Shown: positions 6,712 to 14,897 of the stretch, in pieces
Layout of the letters: every line of letters starts with the position of its first letter
How positions within the stretch are numbered: position 1 is the stretch's first letter
DNA from: Alphaproteobacteria bacterium
Lineage (GTDB): Bacteria; Pseudomonadota; Alphaproteobacteria; ATCC43930; CGMCC-115725
Length of the DNA: 24,296 bases
NCBI GenBank assembly: GCA_019237175.1
Contig: JAFAHP010000190.1
Location: 1-24,296, forward strand
Direction: 5' to 3'
Made by a program: the position numbers and the translations under genes
Notes under the pieces: generated by a model
Told to the model about the DNA's origin: nothing
The model's input: the letters and a program-made list of their open reading frames with translations, nothing else
The model's database searches: none

Positions 6712-8126
6712 AGCGCATGCTGACCCCCGATCTTTGCGTCATCGGCGCCGGCGCGGGTGGATTGGCGGTTGCCGCCGGTGCGGCTCAGCTCGGTGCCGAG
6801 GTTGTGCTGGTCGAGCGCAGCGCGATGGGCGGCGACTGCCTGAACTTCGGCTGCGTCCCGTCAAAATCGATGATCGCATCCGCCCGCCTTGCCGCTTCGT
6901 GGCGTCGCGGACCGGTGTTGGGGATCGTCTGTCCACCACCGCAAATCGATTTCGCTGCGGTTGCCGACAGCCTCGGACGTGTCGTGGCCACGTTGGCACC
7001 CAACGACTCGGTGGAAAGATTCCAGGGTCTGGGTGTGACCGTGGTGCAAGCAACCGGTCGCTTCACCGGCACGCATACTTTGTCGGCCGGCGATGCCGAG
7101 ATCCGACCGCGGCGCTTTGTCGTTGCCACCGGTTCGTATCCGCTGGTTCCGCCAATCGCCGGGCTCGATCGGGTGCGGTATCTGACCAACGAGACGATCT
7201 TTCGAAATCGTGAGCCTCCCGAACATTTGATCGTCATCGGCGGCGGGCCAATCGGGATCGAGGTGGCGCAGGCGCACCTCCGGCTGGGAGCCCGGGTCAC
7301 AGTGCTCGATCAAGGCCCGCTGCTGCCGCGCGATGACCCGGAGTTGGTGGGCATTCTCGCCCAGCGGCTGGCTGGCGAAGGCATCGAATTGTGCCCTCAC
7401 ACGGCGATCCATTCTGTGACATCGACACAGGACGGGGTCGCCGTTCAGCTCGCGAGCGGCGAGCGGATCACCGGCTCGCACTTGCTGATCGCCGCCGGTC
7501 GCCGGCCGAGCGTCGAAGCGCTCGATCTTGCCGCTGCCGGCATTGCCGCCAATCCGCAGGGGGTCGTTGTCGATGCGCGGCTGCGGACCACAAATCGCCG
7601 GGCTTTTGCGGTCGGCGATGTCGCCGGCGGGCCGCAATTTACCCACGTCGCGCTCTACCATGCCGGGATCGTGTTGCGAAACGCGCTGTTTCGCTTGCCC
7701 GCCAAAGTCGATTATCGAGCACTGCCTTGGGTGACCTATACCGATCCCGAATTGGCGCAAGTCGGGATCAACGAAGGCGCGGCGCGGCGGAGTTTCGGCG
7801 AGGCGGTGCGGGTTTCACGCTGGCCGTTTGCCGAGAATGACCGCGCCCATACCGAGCGTGACACCGCCGGGCTCGTCAAAATTGTCACGCGCCGCGACGG
7901 CCGCATCCTCGGCGCTTCGATTCTTGGGGCCGGCGCCGGCGATTTGGTCCTGCCCTGGGCCCTGGCAATCTCGCGCAAGCTCAAGATCAGCGCCATAGCC
8001 AACTTGGTCGTCCCCTATCCCACGCGCGGCGAAGCAGGCAAGCGGGCCGCCGGCGAGTTCTACACGCCGAGCTTGTTTTCGCCCCGTACCCGTCGGATTG
8101 TGCGCCTTTTGGCGCGCTTCGGCTAA
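6708..8126 (+). CDS. MerA/Lpd-family FAD-dependent disulfide oxidoreductase
   Basis: This 472-residue class I pyridine-nucleotide disulfide oxidoreductase has an FAD-binding VIGAGAGG (13-18), a redox-active CLNFGC (C44, C49) in GGDCLNFGCVPSK, an NAD(P)-binding IVIGGGPIGIE near 175-185, a second FAD motif AVGDVAGG near 300, and a C-terminal dimerisation domain. In lipoamide dehydrogenase the C-terminal base is His in HPTxxE. Here the position is Y437 (YPTRGE, with E442), as in mercuric-reductase-like enzymes. It has no N-terminal HMA domain and no C-terminal Cys pair, and no mer genes are nearby, so mercury reduction is unlikely. Start ATG 6708 has GAAGGA upstream. It is coupled to the TVP38 protein; the electron acceptor is unknown. 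Confidence 0.88.
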   Translation: MKRMLTPDLCVIGAGAGGLAVAAGAAQLGAEVVLVERSAMGGDCLNFGCVPSKSMIASARLAASWRRGPVLGIVCPPPQIDFAAVADSLGRVVATLAPNDSVERFQGLGVTVVQATGRFTGTHTLSAGDAEIRPRRFVVATGSYPLVPPIAGLDRVRYLTNETIFRNREPPEHLIVIGGGPIGIEVAQAHLRLGARVTVLDQGPLLPRDDPELVGILAQRLAGEGIELCPHTAIHSVTSTQDGVAVQLASGERITGSHLLIAAGRRPSVEALDLAAAGIAANPQGVVVDARLRTTNRRAFAVGDVAGGPQFTHVALYHAGIVLRNALFRLPAKVDYRALPWVTYTDPELAQVGINEGAARRSFGEAVRVSRWPFAENDRAHTERDTAGLVKIVTRRDGRILGASILGAGAGDLVLPWALAISRKLKISAIANLVVPYPTRGEAGKRAAGEFYTPSLFSPRTRRIVRLLARFG

Positions 8127-8141
8127 CGGGGACATTCCTGC

Positions 8142-9548
8142 GTGCTGTTGAGAAGCCTTTCGGCCCGGCTCTTAATCCTCACCGCCATTTTTGTGATGCT
8201 CGGCGAGGTGCTGATCTTCGTGCCGTCGGTCGCGCGCTTTCGGATGACTTATTTCGAAAATCATCTTGCTGCCGGTGAGCTTGCCGCCCTGGCGCTGGAG
8301 GCGAGTCCGACCGGGCGTCTCGACCGTGCTCTCGTGAATAAACTGCTCGCCCGGGTTGGCGCTCACGGCGTGATCGTGCATCGCCTAGACGGGATGGTGC
8401 TGATGCTCGACAACCCGACGCCGCCAAGGCCGGATGCGACGATCGATCTGACCCACCCGAGCATGTGGGGCGCCATTCGCGGCTCGCTGATGGCGCTCTC
8501 GCGCAGCGGCAACCGGGTGCTGCGGGTGGTGAGCCCGTCGCCTGCGGGCACCGGCGACACCGTCGAGGTGCTGCTCGACGAGGCACCGCTGCGTCGCGAA
8601 TTGTGGGATTTCGGTATCCGCATTCTCGAACTCTCGATTGTTCTGTCGCTGATAACCGCGGCGCTTGTCTATCTGAACCTGCAATGGTTGCTGGTGCGGC
8701 CGATGCGGCGGATCACCGCCAGTATGATGGGTTTTCGGGAGGACCCAGAGGATGCCGCGCGAATGATCGTGGCGAGCCGCCGGCGCGACGAGATCGGCAT
8801 GGCCGAGCGCGAGCTGGCGATGATGCAGCAGGCGGTGCGTCAGGCCTTGGCCGAGCGCGCCCGCCTGGCGGCGCTCGGCACCGCGGTGACCAAGATAAAT
8901 CACGATCTGCGCAATATTCTGGCAACGGCGCGGCTTGTTACCGACAGCTTGACTGAGAGCGCAGCGCCCGAGGTGCGCCGTATTCTGCCGCGGCTAATCG
9001 ATGCAATCGACCGTGCGGTGGCATTGTGCACACGCACTCTCGATTTCTCGCGTGAGGGTGCTGCACCTTTGACCCGAAGCCGCTTTCCACTGCTGCCGCT
9101 GATCGACGAGATCGGCCTCGGGCTTTCAGCGCCCAAGGATTTTGCGGTCGATTATACCGGGCCGCCTGGGCTTGAGGTCGAAGCCGACCGCGATCAGCTC
9201 TACCGCGTCCTGTCCAATCTCGCACGCAATGCCTTCGAGGCCGGCGCCCGCCGGTTGCGCATCTCGGCGATGCGCGAAAAAAGAACGATTGTGATCGGTA
9301 TCGCCGACGATGGACCCGGTCTGCCACCGAAGGCGCGAGAAAACCTGTTCCGTCCGTTTTTCGGTTCGGCGCGTCCTGGCGGCACCGGCCTCGGCCTTGC
9401 TATCGCTCGAGAATTGATCAGGGCGCATGGCGGTGATCTGGTGCTGATCTCCAGTGCCGGCGTTGGGACCACCTTCCATATCACGCTGCCGGCACCTGCC
9501 GCCGGTGTTGCCGCCGCGATCAGTCGAGAGAGAGTGTCGTCGACTTGA
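8142..9548 (+). CDS. Sensor histidine kinase (HDLRN type)
   Basis: This is a 468-residue membrane-bound kinase. The first membrane helix is near residues 8-28 and the second near 160-183, bracketing a periplasmic sensor of about 130 residues with no recognised fold. A HAMP-like linker follows. The phosphoacceptor motif is KINHDLRNIL with H254, then an N-box (NLARNAFEA, near 358-366), G1 (ADDGPGLP, near 389) and G2 (GTGLGLAIA, near 415). It starts at GTG 8142, 15 bp after the reductase gene, with GGGGAC upstream. No response regulator lies in the window, so its partner is encoded elsewhere. Its 3' end overlaps the convergent methyltransferase gene by 29 bp. The position suggests it may sense a product or state linked to the TVP38/flavoprotein pair. 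Confidence 0.88.
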   Translation: MLLRSLSARLLILTAIFVMLGEVLIFVPSVARFRMTYFENHLAAGELAALALEASPTGRLDRALVNKLLARVGAHGVIVHRLDGMVLMLDNPTPPRPDATIDLTHPSMWGAIRGSLMALSRSGNRVLRVVSPSPAGTGDTVEVLLDEAPLRRELWDFGIRILELSIVLSLITAALVYLNLQWLLVRPMRRITASMMGFREDPEDAARMIVASRRRDEIGMAERELAMMQQAVRQALAERARLAALGTAVTKINHDLRNILATARLVTDSLTESAAPEVRRILPRLIDAIDRAVALCTRTLDFSREGAAPLTRSRFPLLPLIDEIGLGLSAPKDFAVDYTGPPGLEVEADRDQLYRVLSNLARNAFEAGARRLRISAMREKRTIVIGIADDGPGLPPKARENLFRPFFGSARPGGTGLGLAIARELIRAHGGDLVLISSAGVGTTFHITLPAPAAGVAAAISRERVSST

Positions 9549-10758
9549 GATAAGCCGTCTCAGGGAGCGCTGGATGAACCGGATGGTCGGGTCCAGCGCC
9601 TGATGTGTTGATGATGCGCCCGGTGCGCCCGGCGTCGGCGAGGCCCTGCCGCACCGCCTCGGTGAATTCTGCAACGCCGATATGGTAAGAACACGATGCG
9701 ATGAACAGGAACCCGCCGCGTGCTGTCGTGCGGGCCGCCAGCCGCGCCAGCTTGCGGTAGCCGCGCAGCGCTGCCGGCACTTCCTTGCGGGTCTTGGCAA
9801 AAGCGGGTGGATCGGCGATGACCACCTCGAACCGCTCGCCCTCGCCCGCAAGCCGCTCGGCCTCGGCAAAGGCTTCGCCGCGGCGAAACACGCAGACGGC
9901 ATCGACACCATTCACGACCGCGGCCTCGCGGGCGAGGGCCAACGCCGGTTCAGAGCGGTCGATACCGGTCGTCTGGGATGCGCCGGCGCGCGCCGCCTGC
10001 ACCGCAAATCCGCCAGTGTAGCAATAGAGGTCGAGAACCCGCGCCCCGCCTTTGGCCAGGTTGGCGACAAGGCCGCGGTTTTGCCGCTGGTCGAAAAACC
10101 ATCCGGTCTTTTGCCCGGCGAGCGGATCGATTGGAAACAGGGCACCGGCTTCGCGGAGCAGAAGCCGCGCATCGAGCGTCCCCGCGGCTACCCGAACTTC
10201 GGGCAGGAGGCCCTCCTGGGCGCGGGCGGGACTGTCGTTCCGCAAAACGATCGCCTTGGGCTCCAGAATCGCACAGAGCGTATCGAGAATGAGCGCCTCG
10301 ACCCGCGCCATACCGGCGGCGTTCGACTGGACGACCAGCACTTCGTCGAAGCGGTCGACGACGAGACCGGGCAGACCGTCGGCTTCGGCATGAACCAGGC
10401 GATAGAACGGCTCGCTGAAGAGTTGTTGGCGCAAGCGTAATGCACGCTGGATGCGACTTGCGAAAAACCGCCGGCCGATCGATCGGCCAGCGTCGCGATC
10501 GAGCAGACGCGCCGCGAGCAGGCAGTGCGGGTTGAACATTGCGACGCCAACGGCGGTGCCGTCGCCGCGGCGGAGGGTGACGAGCGTTCCGGGAAGCAAC
10601 GCGCGCGCCGCCTGATCAATCCGCACCTCGTTCGAGTAGATCCACGGATGGCCGCGCTCAGCCCGCTTGAGCGGCGCCGGCAGTAGAACGATGCTCGGTC
10701 GGGTTGCCGGATCGTCGGCAAACGGCTCGGTCGCTGCGACGATTTCGGTTTCGATCAT
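9520..10758 (-). CDS. rlmI: Class I rRNA methyltransferase, RlmI-like (23S m5C)
   Basis: This 412-residue SAM-dependent methyltransferase is of the RlmI/RlmK family. It has an N-terminal PUA-like region (KRAERGHPWIYSNEV), a linker with RLVHAEADGLPGLVVDRFD, then the Rossmann domain: GQKTGWFFDQRQNR, VLDLYCYTGGFAVQAA, DPPAFAKTRKE and SCSYHI. RlmI methylates C1962 of 23S rRNA in E. coli; the same target is inferred. Start ATG 10758 (MIETEIVA) was chosen. The open frame continues to 11130, but that extension reads through the antisense strand of the tRNA gene and is not coding. The gene converges with the sensor kinase gene (overlap 9520-9548). Confidence 0.88.
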   Translation of the reverse strand: MIETEIVAATEPFADDPATRPSIVLLPAPLKRAERGHPWIYSNEVRIDQAARALLPGTLVTLRRGDGTAVGVAMFNPHCLLAARLLDRDAGRSIGRRFFASRIQRALRLRQQLFSEPFYRLVHAEADGLPGLVVDRFDEVLVVQSNAAGMARVEALILDTLCAILEPKAIVLRNDSPARAQEGLLPEVRVAAGTLDARLLLREAGALFPIDPLAGQKTGWFFDQRQNRGLVANLAKGGARVLDLYCYTGGFAVQAARAGASQTTGIDRSEPALALAREAAVVNGVDAVCVFRRGEAFAEAERLAGEGERFEVVIADPPAFAKTRKEVPAALRGYRKLARLAARTTARGGFLFIASCSYHIGVAEFTEAVRQGLADAGRTGRIINTSGAGPDHPVHPALPETAYLKSTTLSLD

Positions 10759-10880
10759 GATCTGTTCATTCGTCCTGCGCGACGCCGCGTTAGGCCCGAT
10801 ACCGCGCCGGCACTCATTGTGCTCCGGCCGGCGGGTTTCGACGAGCCCTACGCGCAGCCCTCGCTGCCGGCGGATCGTCC

Positions 10881-10910
10881 TTGCGTTTTGGCCCACTGCT
10901 GGAGTAGTTG
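10881..10910 (+). promoter_or_regulatory. Possible promoter of tRNA-Arg
   Basis: TTGCGT (10881-10886) and TAGTTG (10905-10910) are separated by 18 bases, placing a start near 10917, about 28 bases before the tRNA. The -10 is weak, so this is tentative. Confidence 0.3.
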
Positions 10911-10944
10911 TTGCGGCCCGGCGCGGCGAACAGCCGTGACAGAT

Positions 10945-11021
10945 GCGCCCGTAGCTCAATTGGATAGAGCACCAGACTACGGATCTGGGGGTTAGGGGTT
11001 CGACTCCTCTCGGGCGCGCCA
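10945..11021 (+). tRNA. tRNA-Arg (anticodon ACG)
   Basis: A full cloverleaf can be drawn. The acceptor is GCGCCCG/CGGGCGC, the D-stem GCTC/GAGC, and the anticodon stem CCAGA/TCTGG with loop CTACGGA (anticodon ACG). The T-stem is AGGGG/CCTCT with one G-U pair, then discriminator G and an encoded CCA (11019-11021). A34 would be converted to inosine by TadA to read CGU, CGC and CGA. It stands alone and is followed by an accessory strip. Confidence 0.95.
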
Positions 11022-11022
11022 C

Positions 11023-11028
11023 TTTTTT
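11023..11028 (+). terminator. T-run after tRNA-Arg
   Basis: Six consecutive T residues follow the encoded CCA by one base. No separate stem is visible; the acceptor/T arm or a processing event may serve. This is weak support for a terminator. Confidence 0.35.
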
Positions 11029-11187
11029 CAATAGCTTAGGGGAAGCCTCCGAAAGTACGCGGGAAAACCGAAGCAAATCGGAAGCACGGGAACATCCTGA
11101 ACCTTCGCTGAGCGCCTCGCCAATTGGCATCTGCTATAGCCCATCCCCCCATCCGTCCGCCCGACGCCTCACGCTCGCGCGAGGGGC

Positions 11188-11514
11188 CGCATCTACTGCG
11201 CCCGCGGCGAGATGGAAAAGTACCAGCTCGACCTTTATGCCGACCGGACCTCGGCTCACACCCTGCGCACCAACCAGCTGCGGCCGTGGTTCGCTTCGAT
11301 GGCCTATGTCCTGCTCTGCGCCTTGCGCCGCATTGGCCTCCAGCACACTCAGTTGGCCCGCGCCTCATGTCGCACCATACGTCTCAAGCTCTTAAAGATC
11401 GGGGCGCTGGTGCGTGCCAGCGTGCGCCGCATCAAACTCGCCACGCCATCGGCCTTCCCCCACCGGGCCGAGTACCACGCCGCACATGCCGCGCTGACCG
11501 CCGCGGCGGCCTGA
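11188..11514 (+). pseudogene. 3' remnant of IS1380-family transposase
   Basis: The frame reads RIYCARGEME-KYQLDLYADRTSA, then LRPWFASMAYVLLCALRR and RLKLLKIGALVRASVRRIK, ending at TGA 11512-11514. This is the characteristic C-terminal third of IS1380-family DDE transposases. The family normally has a few more residues between MEN and the QLDLxADRTS block, so a small internal deletion is likely. Upstream of 11188 the similarity stops, and the catalytic N-terminal two thirds are absent. It cannot encode an active enzyme. Confidence 0.8.
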
Positions 11515-11695
11515 CGCGAACCAGAACCACGCGGCAAAAAATAACCGCAATCCACCCGAAGGATCACTGCCTTCAACACGACTCGTAAAAGTTGTAAACC
11601 AACCTCTTCAATCCACAACCACTGTCGCATTTCGCTGCTTGATCGAGTTACGCCTTGTCACCGGCTGAAAATCAACCCGGTATGAGAAATCCAGG
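11188..11695 (+). mobile_element. IS1380-family insertion sequence, right-end remnant
   Basis: The remnant holds the transposase C-terminus and about 180 bp of 3' non-coding sequence ending in TATGAGAAATCCAGG (11681-11695). Read inward this is CCTGGATTTCTCATA, which resembles known IS1380-family ends such as ISEcp1 (CCTAGATTCTACGT). No matching left end was found in 11022-11187. The outer terminus directly abuts the stop codon of the next gene. Confidence 0.65.
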
Positions 11696-12385
11696 CTATA
11701 TCCGAGGTTCGAGCGAGCATTGGTCCTGTTGCGCGGCGAGCCATATTGCATCGCTCAGCTGGCGCGCCGCATCCGGGTCGGAAGAAGCGACGATTTGCGG
11801 CTCGTCGAAATTATAGCTTCCGGGATAATAATACCAAAATAGGTATGCATATTCGCGAAACCGATACGCCACCACCAATGCAGTGCACGGATCCGTTTTC
11901 GCATAGTCATAGAGAAATATTAAATTCCTTAGTGCTTGTTGGTAATTCTGTATTTGACGGTCATGGACCGCGATTTTGTCCTTTACTAGAATGTTTTTAA
12001 GGAGCCAGTGCTGGATATCGGCAATTGCCATGGCTTTCTCGGCTTGCGTCGCAGCCGTGTCTGCACGAAATCGCGCCTTCGCCAATTTATCATCGGTACT
12101 GTTGTAAACAGGCGCGATCGCCTTATCGATGCTGTCGGTAATCTCCTTGCCCAAAGTGCCGTGCACGATGTCGTACGCCCGGAGAAAATCTTGCCGGCGC
12201 TGTTGAATTTCTTGATGGTAATAGGTGTATGCGGCCCACACGATCGGAAAGATGATCGCGATGGCGCCGAATACTTTCAAGATCGTCGCCGCCCATTCGG
12301 TTGTTGGCGCCGATGGTGATGCACGCGACGTTGTTTCTTCGGCATCGCCCTTTTTGACTGGCGTCACCGCACTCGATTGGCCCAT
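11696..12385 (-). CDS. Hypothetical single-pass membrane protein, AT-richer
   Basis: This is a 229-residue product of no family I recognise. ATG 12385 (MGQSSAVTPVKKGDAEE) is preferred; the frame is open to 12484, but the extra segment looks non-coding. A Ser/Thr/Glu-rich N-terminus precedes one membrane helix near residues 35-55 (VFGAIAIIFPIVWAAYTYYH). Behind it lies a long, mainly helical soluble region with a Lys/Ala/Gln-rich segment (FRADTAATQAEKAMAIAD) and a Tyr-rich part (YAYLFWYYYPGSYNF). Base composition is visibly lower in GC than the neighbours, suggesting recent acquisition. Its TAG stop (11696-11698) lies exactly at the end of the IS1380 remnant, so the natural C-terminus may have been altered. 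Confidence 0.6.
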   Translation of the reverse strand: MGQSSAVTPVKKGDAEETTSRASPSAPTTEWAATILKVFGAIAIIFPIVWAAYTYYHQEIQQRRQDFLRAYDIVHGTLGKEITDSIDKAIAPVYNSTDDKLAKARFRADTAATQAEKAMAIADIQHWLLKNILVKDKIAVHDRQIQNYQQALRNLIFLYDYAKTDPCTALVVAYRFREYAYLFWYYYPGSYNFDEPQIVASSDPDAARQLSDAIWLAAQQDQCSLEPRI

Positions 12386-12536
12386 TTGTCGCCCCGGCAG
12401 AGAATTTCGGGTTGACCTTAGTATAATCGGAAATATCAGGATAAGCTCGCCGACAAGACGCAACCGGATTCTGGCCGATCGCATAGGTCGAACAAAGCGA
12501 AGAACGCGCTCGTGGTGACCGGAGCCCGCTTACCGG

Positions 12537-12960
12537 TTATTCGCGCTCGATCCGGTCATCCGGAACTTTGAGGCGTGAGCGGAGGTCGCGGTCCGCCTGG
12601 TTGACGTACAGCAGAACTGCGAGAATCGTCAGGTAGAACCGGAATGTCGCCTCCTGGCCGTTCCACTTGGCCGACTGCCACATCGCAAACCACTCCCCGC
12701 CGACGACCATAAAACCAAAAAACCACACCACAAACCCGATCATCGCGCCGATCGCCACCCAGCGCTTGGCCTGGCGGACGAGGTTTTGCTCGACAACAAC
12801 CGTCGACTCATCGCGACCGCCGCGGCGGCAACGCCGAGCCCCGTCAGCCCCTCGCCGAATACGATCATCGCATAGGCGGCCCGCCACAGGGCCGGGGTGG
12901 GCGGAGAGAGACGAAATTCCCCCAAGGCGTTGATACGGCGCCAGAAATTGTGTGAACACC
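12537..12960 (-). pseudogene. DUF2165-family membrane protein, frameshifted and 5'-truncated
   Basis: The C-terminal half, in the frame ending at 12537, carries DUF2165-like blocks: AKRWVAIGAMIGFVVWFFGF, GGEWFAMWQSAKWNGQEATF and AVLLYVNQADRDL. The middle segment, ALWRAAYAMIVFGEGLTGLG, is in a different frame (about 12815-12925), so a frameshift lies near 12790-12830. The family's first membrane helix and conserved N-terminus are not found upstream of about 12950 in any frame. The gene is therefore doubly broken. A sequencing indel could explain the frameshift but not the missing 5' end. Confidence 0.6.
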
Positions 12961-13108
12961 GTGGCTTGTGACTGCCGTGTCCGGTCGGCTTACATCGTGT
13001 CGACCGATGTGCTTAACCTTAGGCTCAGTCACGCGGGAGCTTCGGCTTGACCTCGGCAGGTCGTCTCGGGAGGATGTCGGGGAAGCGAGAGGAAGCGAAA
13101 GGTGCATC

Positions 13109-14743
13109 GTGTCGGTTATCGGTGGGCATTATGACGCGCCGCATCTCGCCCGTGTGGCGGCCAATTTCGCGGCGCTGACGCCGCTCTCCTTCCTGGCCCG
13201 GGCCGCCGCGGTCTATCCGGACAAGCTCGCCGTCATCGACGGCGATGCACGCTATAGCTATGGCGAGATTTACGCCCGTTGCCGTAGGCTGGCCGACGCT
13301 CTGCAACGGCGCGGTATCGGGCCCGGCGACACGGTTGCGGTGCTGGCGCCGAATATCCCGGCATTGCTTGAAGCGCATTACGGCGTTCCGATGGCCGGAG
13401 CGGTGCTGAATGCGCTCAACACTCGGCTCGATGCGCGCTCGGTGGCATTTATCCTCGGCCACGGTCAGGCGAAATTGCTGATCGCCGACCGCGAATTTGG
13501 ACCCGTCGTCAAAGCCGCGCTCGCCGAACTGGGCCGCCCGCTGCCGCTGGTTGAAATCGGTGACGGCCAGCACGCCGACACACTGGGCGGCACCCTATAC
13601 GAGACATTTCTCGGCGAAGGCGACCCAGCGTTCGACTGGCCGCGCCCGCTCGATGAATGGGCGCCGATCACGCTCAATTACACATCGGGCACAACCGGCA
13701 ATCCCAAGGGCGTCGTCTACCATCACCGGGGCGCTTTTTTGAATGCGCTCGGCAACGCGATCACCTTTGGGCTCGACCGCCATTCGGTCTATCTGTGGAC
13801 TTTGCCGATGTTCCACTGCAACGGCTGGACCTATACTTGGGCGGTAACAGCCGTCGCCGGTACCCACGTATGTTTGCGCCGGGTCGATCCGGCCGCAATC
13901 TTTGGTCTAATCGAAAAACATCGGGTCACGAATCTCTGCGGTGCGCCGATCGTTTTGAATTTGCTGGCGCACGCCCCGGAAGCGGTCAAGCGCCGCTTTG
14001 ACCATATCGTCGAGGTGGCGACCGGCGGTGCGGCGCCGCCCTCGGCCGTCATCCGGGCGATGGAAGAGATGGGCTTTCGCGTGACCCATCTCTACGGGCT
14101 GACGGAAAGCTATGGACCGTCAACGGTCTGCGCCTGGCAGGAAGCGTGGGAAGGATTGCCGATCGACGAACGCGCCGGGCGCATGGCGCGACAGGGCGTG
14201 GCGAGCCTGACACTCGGCGGTCAGCGAGTCGTTGATCCGGCAATGGCCGATGTGCCCGCCGATGGTGTCACTCTCGGTGAACTGGTCCTGCGCAGCAATA
14301 CGCTGATGAGGGGCTATCTGAAGAACCCGCGAGCAACGGCCGAGGCGTTTGCAGAAGGGTGGTTCCACACCGGTGATCTCGCAGTCATGCATCCTGACGG
14401 CTATGTCGAGATCAAGGATCGAGCAAAAGACATCATCATTTCGGGCGGCGAAAACATCTCCTCGCTCGAAGTCGAAGAGGCGCTCTATCGCCATCCGCAC
14501 ATCATGGAGGCCGCGGTCGTCGCCGGCCCGGATCCGAAATGGGGCGAAAGTCCGTGCGCATTTGTCAGTCTGACGCCGAATGCGCCGCCGCTCAGCGCCG
14601 CGGATATTATCGCTTGGTGCCGCGCCAACCTGGCGCATTACAAGGTGCCCCGCACCGTCGTGTTCGGGCCATTGCCGAAGACCTCGACCGGCAAGGTGCA
14701 GAAATTCGACTTGCGCGACCGCGCCAAGGAGCTCGCGTCATGA
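13109..14743 (+). CDS. AMP-forming acyl-CoA synthetase (ANL superfamily)
   Basis: This 544-residue enzyme activates a carboxylic acid to its acyl-CoA via an acyl-adenylate. Motifs in order: NYTSGTTGNPKG near 190 (P-loop), PMFHCNGWTYTW, LYGLTESYGPS, GWFHTGDLAVMHPDGYVEIK near 417, DIIISGGENISSLEVEEAL, and PKTSTGKVQKFDLR with the catalytic Lys at 529. The MFHCNGW type is shared with medium-chain and methylmercaptopropionate ligases; the substrate is not decidable. GTG 13109 was chosen because AAAGG lies 7 bases upstream and PLSFLARAA falls near the expected place. The longer frame to 12968 gives a non-conserved leader. First gene of a run that continues to the SDR, phosphotransferase, RibBX and MFS genes. 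Confidence 0.92.
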   Translation: MSVIGGHYDAPHLARVAANFAALTPLSFLARAAAVYPDKLAVIDGDARYSYGEIYARCRRLADALQRRGIGPGDTVAVLAPNIPALLEAHYGVPMAGAVLNALNTRLDARSVAFILGHGQAKLLIADREFGPVVKAALAELGRPLPLVEIGDGQHADTLGGTLYETFLGEGDPAFDWPRPLDEWAPITLNYTSGTTGNPKGVVYHHRGAFLNALGNAITFGLDRHSVYLWTLPMFHCNGWTYTWAVTAVAGTHVCLRRVDPAAIFGLIEKHRVTNLCGAPIVLNLLAHAPEAVKRRFDHIVEVATGGAAPPSAVIRAMEEMGFRVTHLYGLTESYGPSTVCAWQEAWEGLPIDERAGRMARQGVASLTLGGQRVVDPAMADVPADGVTLGELVLRSNTLMRGYLKNPRATAEAFAEGWFHTGDLAVMHPDGYVEIKDRAKDIIISGGENISSLEVEEALYRHPHIMEAAVVAGPDPKWGESPCAFVSLTPNAPPLSAADIIAWCRANLAHYKVPRTVVFGPLPKTSTGKVQKFDLRDRAKELAS

Positions 14744-14762
14744 CCCTTGCGGCGATGGCCCG

Positions 14763-14848
14763 TCACCCCAGCCCTCTCTCCGCGAGCCGAGAGAGGAAGG
14801 GGCCCGGGGATCCCCGGATCAAGTCCCGGGAGGAGGGGGAGAGGCGAC
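14763..14848. repeat. Dispersed palindromic repeat (copy A)
   Basis: Within the 154-bp gap between ligase and SDR lie a stem CCTCTCTC/GAGAGAGG (14773-14780 with 14789-14796) and a palindrome CCCCGGATCAAGTCCCGGG (14812-14830). The second is almost the reverse complement of 20441-20459. GGAGGGGGAGAGG follows. The pattern matches the REP-like, C/G-rich intergenic repeats common in alphaproteobacteria. Confidence 0.6.
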
Positions 14849-14897
14849 GCGTGACGGGTGCGGTTGGAAACTTTTCCTTCCCAAGGATTGCCGCACG

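Noticed and set aside
6861..7760. 299-codon antisense ORF under the flavoprotein gene
   Set aside because: Exact shadow of a well-supported gene in high-GC DNA; no family features.
6708..8126. Mercury-resistance locus
   Set aside because: The reductase lacks the HMA domain and C-terminal Cys pair, and no merR, merT or merP is present.
10759..11130. N-terminal extension of the rlmI frame
   Set aside because: It reads through the antisense strand of tRNA-Arg (the familiar RGVEPLT…CSIQLSYG artefact), and the RlmI family begins near MIETEIVA.
11134..11138. CTATA as a target duplication partner of the sequence next to the IS1380 right end (11696-11700)
   Set aside because: A 5-base match is expected by chance, and no left IS end follows it.
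12008..12518. Plus-strand ORFs over the orphan membrane protein gene
   Set aside because: Antisense shadows; the minus-strand frame has a membrane helix and a coherent composition.
12968..13108. Upstream extension of the acyl-CoA ligase
   Set aside because: No conserved residues and no ribosome site; GTG 13109 fits the family length.
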